A stretch of DNA of 25,549 nt from Pleurotus ostreatus/Saccharomyces cerevisiae fusant (lineage: Eukaryota > Opisthokonta). Each line of letters opens with the position of its first letter. Within the stretch, counting starts at the first letter, position 1. The DNA is taken from the NCBI GenBank assembly GCA_024196135.1, contig JAMQCK010000375.1, positions 1-25,549 of the forward strand, written 5' to 3'. The notes beneath the pieces are model-generated. The model made no database searches and was not told the DNA's origin. It saw only the letters and a program-made list of their open reading frames with translations. Of the stretch, positions 20,906-25,549 are shown one piece after another. The translations under genes and the position numbers were made by a program.

Positions 20906-22585
20906 TCAGCTACACTGCCATGCCGACTCATCCTCATACGATCCAGGTCCAACGTACTTGTTTGTCAGGGGCCACTTGCAATGCGAACGCCAGTAGGTCA
21001 CCTTGGCATTCGCACCGCGCACGACCTCCGGCGCCACCCCCTCTTCCACCCATCGCACCATCGACATCAGCACATTATCATCCGCGCTCGTCCCCGCCCC
21101 GCCGTCCACATTTCCAATCCTATACGCCCCGTCGCCCCCGCTGCAGTGCGACATCCCGCTGATCGGGAAGAAGCGGTAGAAGTCGTCGAGCTCGGACGAG
21201 TCCTTTCCCATCGTCTCCTGCACAAGCTTGTAGTACCGCTTGGAGTTGTCAGACGAGATGAGGCCATCCATGAGGCCGTGGTAGTGGAGGACTTTGCCAC
21301 CGGCGGCCTCGAAGGCGGAGATGTCGCCGTTGAATGTCTCGATGTTGGCGGGGTTCTGCGCGAGGGCGACGGCGTAGTCCTTGAGGGTGAGGGTCGCAGG
21401 ATCCCAGGTCGAGTCGTTGTAGATGACGTAGCGATACCAGTCCTGCGAGGAAGACTAGCATCTCAAGCCTGCAATAAGAACCAACGCAAGGGCATACCTG
21501 AGTGATATCGAAGGGCTGGCCATTGAACTGCTGCTGCCCTGCCATCACCTCCGCGCCCGGCTGTAGACGTGGGTACACGAGGGTATTGTTGGCGTCGTAG
21601 ATGGCGCTCAGGACCGTGCGCACGGTCTGTGCTTGCGTGTCCGTCAAGCAGTCGGTCGTGTTGCCGTCCGCGCAGATGAGAGGCGTCACGTCGAAGTCGC
21701 AAAGATCCGGGTTCTCCAAGACACCGTCGGTCGCCCCATCGAGTGCGTCGCACTGATCAAGGACTGCCTGGTGGATATTGTTCGCCCAAAAGTCGACCGG
21801 CACGAAGGTTGAGTCGTCCGAGGTGCCCGTGACAGTGTAGAACGACCCGCTCCAGTATAACAGCGCATTGAACGCCATCGCCGGCGCGCCCGCCACCACG
21901 CCATCGAAGTCCTCCGGGAAGTCCTGCACCATCTTCCAGCCCTGCCGCCCGCCCGTGGAGCAGCCGAGGTAGTACGACTTGCTGTGCGGGGCGCCGTAGA
22001 ACGTCTCGACGAGCTGCTTGCCGACGACGACGCCGGTGTGCAGGGAGCGCCAGGCGAAGTCGGTGATGACGTCGGGGTTGTTGAGGAAGGGCTCGCCAGT
22101 CATGCCGTCGTGGCCGTTGTTGGCGCCGACAGCTGCGAAACCGAGGGAGGCGGCATAGTCGAGGTCGCTGTACTGGATGCCTGAGGGAATGTTAGTCCCC
22201 AGTCGCACTGCGAACCGAGAATAGAATGCTTACATCCCCCAATTCCACCGTTGCCCGTGCTCAAGAATCGTCCGGTGTAGTTCTGCGGGAACCACGCCTC
22301 GAGGCGTATGCCGCTGCGGTCCGACGTCGAGACGTTCATCGTGGCGCGGCAAAGGTCAGTGCTGACGACCTGGTACGACGCCGACATGCACGATTCGGGC
22401 ACGTACACGCTGACGTTCGTGCCAGCAGCAACGAACTCAGTCGACTGCACGGTGACGTTCTCGAGGGTAATCGCATTGACGAAGGAAGAGCAGTTGGCGG
22501 AGAAGTCGCCTTGGGCATTCGTGAGGCGCGCGAGTGCAAGCACGCTGACTAGCGTGCCGAGGAGAGAGCGCACTGTAGGAGCCAT
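20906..22585 (-). CDS. Secreted tannase/feruloyl esterase family hydrolase
   Basis: Serine esterase that releases phenolic acids from tannins or feruloylated plant cell wall. Exons 22585-22234, 22180-21498 and 21442-20906, with introns of 53 and 55 nt; 523 residues, normal for the family. Residues 1-~24 are a signal peptide (LVSVLALARLTNAQ), and many N-x-S/T sites suit a secreted protein. The nucleophile motif is GCSTGGRQG with Ser192 next to Cys191. Asp404 in HGLMDGLIS and His444 next to Cys445 in GMSHCSGG complete the family's CS-D-HC arrangement, in which the two Cys are known to form a disulfide. The lid/Ca-binding stretch DALDGATDGVLENPDLC is present (263-278). The first splice restores GNGGIGGCIQYSDLDY. 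Tannase and feruloyl esterase activity cannot be separated from sequence alone. Confidence 0.96.
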
Positions 22586-22627
22586 GCTGGGGTATTGTGG
22601 TTGTTGATGAGGACGACGACGCTCAGC

Positions 22628-22634
22628 TTTTATA
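22628..22634 (-). promoter_or_regulatory. TATA box of the tannase/feruloyl esterase gene
   Basis: The minus strand reads TATAAAA about 43-49 bases upstream of the ATG at 22585. A transcript starting about 30 bases on would begin close to this ATG. That excludes the in-frame ATG at 22672, which would add residues before the signal peptide. The short leader suggests a strongly expressed secreted enzyme gene. Confidence 0.75.
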
Positions 22635-23118
22635 CTGCGCAAGGCGCCCGGTATAGCTTCGGACGCATCCAAGACTTAGGCGCTCGAGAGTAGGCGCCGC
22701 TACCCAGAAGAGCGGAAATGCGACCCAGCGGGCCACACGGATGCTCATAGCCGTCACCAGCAAGTCGGAAGGTGCTGAGGAGTCGAGAAAAGCTATGCGC
22801 AGAAGGCGACGGAGAAGCGAGCGCCATGCGACCGAAGTGTGGGGTGGATAGCCAAAAGACCGCGGATGTATAGCCAAAATACAGGATCTGCCTGCGCAGC
22901 GGCTACGCAGCGAGCAGGAGGTGATGGGAGGGAGCGAGAGGTCGGAATCTGATAAGATTAGGTATGTCGTCTTAGCCACGCGTGTCGGATCTATCGGCTC
23001 GTGCCGATGTCATGGGCGAGATCCTCGCGCTGGCCGTACACAGTTAAATCGTCGAACGAGTTCACTAGAATCACACTGGAAGTCCTGGAAGCATGGCGGT
23101 TTCATTTGTGGCACGATA

Positions 23119-23128
23119 CATATAAAAA
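23119..23128 (+). promoter_or_regulatory. Possible plus-strand TATA box upstream of the repeat array
   Basis: CATATAAAAA is a strong TATA-like match about 430 bases before the first repeat unit, with no protein gene following. It may drive a plus-strand transcript into the array, or it may be chance. Confidence 0.3.
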
Positions 23129-23557
23129 GACGCTCGGGACACATGATACGATGGTCAAAGAGTCTGCACTGGAGGTGGAAGCAGCATACTCTGCAGAAAG
23201 GTCGTCGTCAGCGCAAAGTTCTCCTTAAAGAAGTGAGCTACATACCGAAGCGAGCGCGGACATAACGATCTATCCCTATTCGCCTAGAAACCCGGTAAGT
23301 AGCACGAAAGATAGGGGACGTACGCTGCTGCCCGAAGACGGACTGAAGATAAATTTTGCAAAAAAGAGTCGCGGCAAGGATGTACGAACACGGATGCGCA
23401 CGAGGCGAAAGGAAGGAAGGTGAAGACGATGGGAAGGTCGGTAAAGAAGCAATGGAAATGTCGGTAAGAGGATGGTTGGAAGAGTCGGTGCAGGAGTTGT
23501 AAAAGATGGCGGGGAGGTACAGGAAGCTGGGGAAAGGATGACAAGGATTGCGTACTA

Positions 23558-23798
23558 GCCCTGGCGATCGATCCTTCCCTCGTCAGGCTCCTCGACGTGC
23601 GAGTGCGAGATAGTGGGGCCTAATAGCCAGTCCAGTGCGTACTCCGAAAGCTAATGCCTGCCGCTGAACCACAGGTACATGGCGAGCGCACAAATACGTG
23701 GCAAGCATGATCCCACTGTGGCCAACGACAATCTAGTCCGGCGGGATGATCTAGTCGTCCCGCAGGATGGCCGTCGCAAATAAGGAGCAGGTAGAGGG
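23558..23798. repeat. Array unit 1
   Basis: Hairpin 1: CTCG 23591-23594 with CGAG 23600-23603, outer CCC 23577-23579 with GGG near 23615. Hairpin 2 is enlarged: TCC 23737-23739 and GGA 23765-23767 enclose a nine-pair stem, 23741-23749 with 23755-23763, closed by the loop TCTAG. Confidence 0.8.
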
Positions 23799-23850
23799 CG
23801 GGGGTGTAGGAGGGGGATAATGAAGGAGTATCGGAAGAAAGGGAAAACTA

Positions 23851-24060
23851 GGAACTGACGATCGATCCTTCCCTCGTCTGGCTCCTCGAACAAGCGAGTG
23901 CGAGATAGTGGGGCCTAGTAGTCAGCTATCCGGTTTGCGCGCCCCATATGCTAGTGCCTGCCGTCGAGACGCAGGTACATGACGAGCATGATCACCCTGC
24001 GGCCGACGACAATTTAGTCCCGAGGGATGGCCGTCGCGTGTATGGAGCGCTGAGGAGGGG
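23851..24060. repeat. Array unit 2
   Basis: Hairpin 1: CTCG 23885-23888 with CGAG 23895-23898, outer CCC 23871-23873 with GGG near 23910. Hairpin 2: TCC 24018-24020, loop CGAG, GGA 24025-24027. The middle and end segments match unit 3. Confidence 0.8.
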
Positions 24061-24077
24061 ATGGGAGGGGGAGGGGG
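24057..24077 (+). other. Potential G-quadruplex in the linker between units 2 and 3
   Basis: Four G-runs of 4, 3, 5 and 5 are separated by AT, A and A, which meets the usual G3+N1-7 pattern on the plus strand. It sits in the polypurine linker; the complement is polypyrimidine. Confidence 0.6.
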
Positions 24078-24170
24078 AGGAGGGAACACGAGCAAGAAGA
24101 TGATGAGGAAAAGGGAAGGTAGATGGCGAGGGTTAAGGAGGCTGGAAAATGGTGTAAAGGATCGTGCAAC

Positions 24171-24380
24171 TGGTCCTGGCGATCGATCCATCCCTCGCCT
24201 GGGCCCCTCGGGCGAAGCGAGTGCCAGGGGTGGGGCCTAATAGTCAGTTGTCCGGTTTGAGCGCTCCATATGCTGGCGCCTGCCATCGTACCGCAGGTAC
24301 GTGACGAGCACGATCTCTCTGCGGCCGACAACAATCTAGTCCCGAGGGATGGCGTCCGCGTGTATGGAGCGCTGAGGAGG
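24171..24380. repeat. Array unit 3
   Basis: Hairpin 1: CTCG 24207-24210 with CGAG 24218-24221, a second stem CTGG 24199-24202 with CCAG 24224-24227, and CCC 24192-24194 with GGG after it. Hairpin 2: TCC 24340-24342, loop CGAG, GGA 24347-24349. An A-box-like TGGTGTAAAGG lies just upstream at 24150-24160. Confidence 0.8.
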
Positions 24381-24480
24381 AGGGGATGGAGAAAAGGTGA
24401 CGCGTAAAGATGAAGAGGAAAAGGTAAGGTGGAGATAGAGGGCGAGGGCGAAGGAAAGTGGTGTACTAGTAAAAGATTGC

Positions 24481-24690
24481 GCAACTGGTCATGGTGTTCG
24501 ATCCTTCCCGCGCGAGAGCACCTCGAGCAAATCGAGTGTCTGGAACGGGGCCTACTAGCCAATCCAGCGCGAGCTCCGAAAGCTGATGCCTGTTGCGGAA
24601 CTACAGGTACATGACGAGCATGACCCCACTGTAGCCAACGCCAATCTAGCCCCGAAGGGTAGCCGTCGCGTATAAGGAGCAGGTAGAGGG
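24481..24690. repeat. Array unit 4
   Basis: Hairpin 1: CTCGA 24522-24526 with TCGAG 24532-24536, AGA 24515-24517 with TCT 24539-24541, CCCG 24507-24510 with CGGG 24546-24549. Hairpin 2: CCC 24650-24652, loop CGAA, GGG 24657-24659. A B-box-like GTGTTCGATCC spans 24494-24504. Confidence 0.8.
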
Positions 24691-24730
24691 AGATGGATCA
24701 GGAATTTGGATAATGGTGATGATAAAAAGC

Positions 24731-24930
24731 AACCGGCTCTGGTGTTCGATCCTTCCCGCGCAAAAGAGCGCCTCGAGCGAGTCGAGTGTCTGAAACGGGG
24801 CCTAATAACCAGATACCGGAGCATACGAGTTCCACAAGCTAATGCCTACCGCAAAGACAGAGGTACATGCTATGCACGATCCCTCTCTGGCCTGCGATAA
24901 TTTAGCCCCGAGGGGTGGCCGTCGCGTTCG
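24731..24930. repeat. Array unit 5
   Basis: Hairpin 1: CTCGA 24772-24776 with TCGAG 24782-24786, AGA 24765-24767 with TCT 24789-24791, CCCG 24755-24758 with CGGG 24796-24799. Hairpin 2: CCC 24906-24908, loop CGAG, GGG 24913-24915. On the minus strand a run of five T (24725-24729) follows the unit directly. Confidence 0.8.
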
Positions 24931-24993
24931 TAGAATGCCAACAGAAAACGAAAGGGGGAGAGGAATGAGTCTGTAAACGGCGTGGACGAACTG

Positions 24994-25000
24994 TTATATA
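24994..25000 (-). promoter_or_regulatory. Possible minus-strand TATA box facing the array
   Basis: The minus strand reads TATATAA about 65 bases upstream of the right edge of unit 5. A transcript starting 30 bases on would read through the array leftwards. No protein gene follows on that strand until the tannase. Confidence 0.3.
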
Positions 25001-25053
25001 CCGCTGGAGTCAAGAAACTGTTTCTCATGTGATAGGCAGTTTGTTTTGGAAGG

Positions 25054-25159
25054 GGTATAGGTGAAATACACGAAAGTGAAAGTGGGAAAGTGAGTAAGTG
25101 CCGTCCGCGGCGAAAGTGAAAGTCGCCGCCGAATCGACTTTCGCGGATTACCTAATCCG
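25054..25159. repeat. GAAAGTG iterations and two palindromes
   Basis: GAAAGTG-type heptamers recur from about 25070 to 25122. CCGCGGCGAAAGT (25105-25117) can pair with ACTTTCGCGG (25137-25146) with a two-base bulge. CGGATTA (25144-25150) and TAATCCG (25153-25159) form a second palindrome with a two-base centre. The CGGATTA arm begins three bases before the ACTTTCGCGG arm ends, so the two overlap. Confidence 0.75.
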
Positions 25160-25549
25160 GTGGCGGGGATGCCCACACGCGCTGCAGCCGGCGCCTATCA
25201 TCCCTGCCTCCTACTTGCATGTGGCCGTCGCTTTCATCGTCTCGCGCGTCCCCGCTGTGCATCAAAATACCCCGCCATGATGGACAAGCGTACGGCATAG
25301 GTTTCTGAGGTCCTGGCTGGGCACAACGAACTCGGTACGTGGGCAGACCTGGACCTTCTCCTGCTCCCCCGCTGAATAGTCATCTACAGCAACGACCCTC
25401 GCTCATATACAACACGCGGAGCTCACCCACAACGCTTTACTAGCGCGTGAAAGCGACAGCGAAAATGACGAGCCACAGGTCTCGCGACACCGTCCACACA
25501 TCGAGTGCTCAGCTCGCCTTTCCCTGTCTCCCATACAACACGATGCCCC

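Larger units (their letters stand above)
22586..23557. other. Tannase promoter region and unassigned DNA before the repeat array
   Basis: Holds the tannase promoter, a direct repeat ATAGCCAAAA (22848-22857 and 22870-22879, 22 bases apart) and a plus-strand TATA box at 23121. From about 23400 the plus strand becomes strongly purine-rich, like the linkers inside the array. The plus frame ending at 23228 looks mildly protein-like after 23040, but nothing in it is recognisable and no splice partner is seen. Confidence 0.4.
23558..24930. repeat. Five-copy diverged tandem repeat array with conserved hairpins
   Basis: Five units share a core of about 200-240 nt. Anchored on the common GATCC, they begin at 23570, 23864, 24185, 24500 and 24748, so the periods are 294, 321, 315 and 248. 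Shared landmarks in order are CGATCC, hairpin 1 (CTCG...CGAG), GGCCTA(A/G/C)TA, GCCTGCC or similar, CAGGTACATG-like, CAAT(C/T)TAG, hairpin 2 and CGTCGC. Linkers are purine-rich on the plus strand and differ between copies. Copies 1 and 4 share one middle segment (CTCCGAAAGCT) and ending (GGAGCAGGTAGAGGG); copies 2 and 3 share another (CCATATGCT; TGTATGGAGCGCTGAGGAGG); copy 5 is closer to 1 and 4. Frames on both strands shift between copies, so it is not a coding repeat. The unit is not a transposon type, tRNA or rRNA that I know. Confidence 0.88.
24931..25549. other. Right-hand intergenic DNA, possible 5' flank of a gene beyond the window
   Basis: Beyond the palindromes I see no gene. The last 40 bases are pyrimidine-rich and end in ACACGATGCCCC. 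The ATG at 25543 has the context of a fungal start codon and may open a plus-strand gene outside the window. Only two codons are visible, so this is a guess. Confidence 0.3.

Noticed and set aside
22586..22672. Upstream ATG giving the tannase 29 more residues
   Set aside because: The extension is not a signal peptide and the TATA box lies downstream of that ATG.
22921..23265. Plus-strand frame of 114 codons
   Set aside because: No recognisable domain, no believable splice partners, and a TATA box lies inside it.
23651..24824. Minus-strand frames inside the repeat array as a repeated-domain protein
   Set aside because: Equivalent repeat segments fall in different frames in different copies, and stops separate them; linkers translate to low-complexity Ser/Pro/Leu.
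23558..24930. CRISPR array, rDNA spacer or tRNA cluster
   Set aside because: Units are too long and diverged for CRISPR and the genome is eukaryotic; no rRNA sequence is nearby; no cloverleaf with acceptor pairing could be drawn around the B-box-like element.

Overview
The window is fungal nuclear DNA, very probably from an agaricomycete basidiomycete (a polypore-like mushroom is my guess from the style of the proteins). Genes are dense, about 50-60% GC, and split by many very short introns of about 46-60 nt with GTNNGT donors and CTGAC/CTNAC branch sites. The protein families also fit: a mushroom sesquiterpene synthase, an RTA1-like membrane protein, a tannase/feruloyl esterase, a large F-box protein and a 7-TM protein with a Ser-rich tail. 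I rebuilt exon structures by hand from splice signals, reading frame and family conservation. No transcript data or database search was available.

Layout. 1-1450 (+): 3' part of a sesquiterpene synthase, its start lying outside the window. 1910-4861 (+): PWP2, the WD40/Utp12 subunit of the SSU processome. 5335-6529 (-): RTA1-like protein. 7656-8187 (-): SDHAF2/SDH5, the succinate dehydrogenase flavinylation factor. 8829-10486 (+): questin oxidase-like (DUF4243) protein. 11180-13339 (+): 7-TM protein. 13868-17661 (+): F-box protein with a very large low-complexity insertion. 17859-18092 (-): a two-exon, 60-residue candidate secreted peptide. 18818-20561 (-): SDS23-like CBS-domain protein in 11 exons. 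20906-22585 (-): secreted tannase/feruloyl esterase. 22586-25549: no convincing protein gene, but a striking repeat array.

The genes are a mixture of housekeeping (PWP2, SDHAF2, SDS23), secondary metabolism (terpene synthase, questin oxidase-like) and secretion or plant-biomass use (tannase). They do not form one pathway. The terpene synthase has no P450 or transporter partner on its 3' side within the window.

The most unusual part is 23558-24930: five diverged tandem copies of a unit of about 200-240 nt, separated by purine-rich linkers. Two hairpins recur in every copy. Their stems keep pairing while the bases change on both sides, and in copy 1 a four-base loop is replaced by a nine-base-pair stem. 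This looks like a structured RNA or structured-DNA element that I do not recognise, rather than coding sequence.
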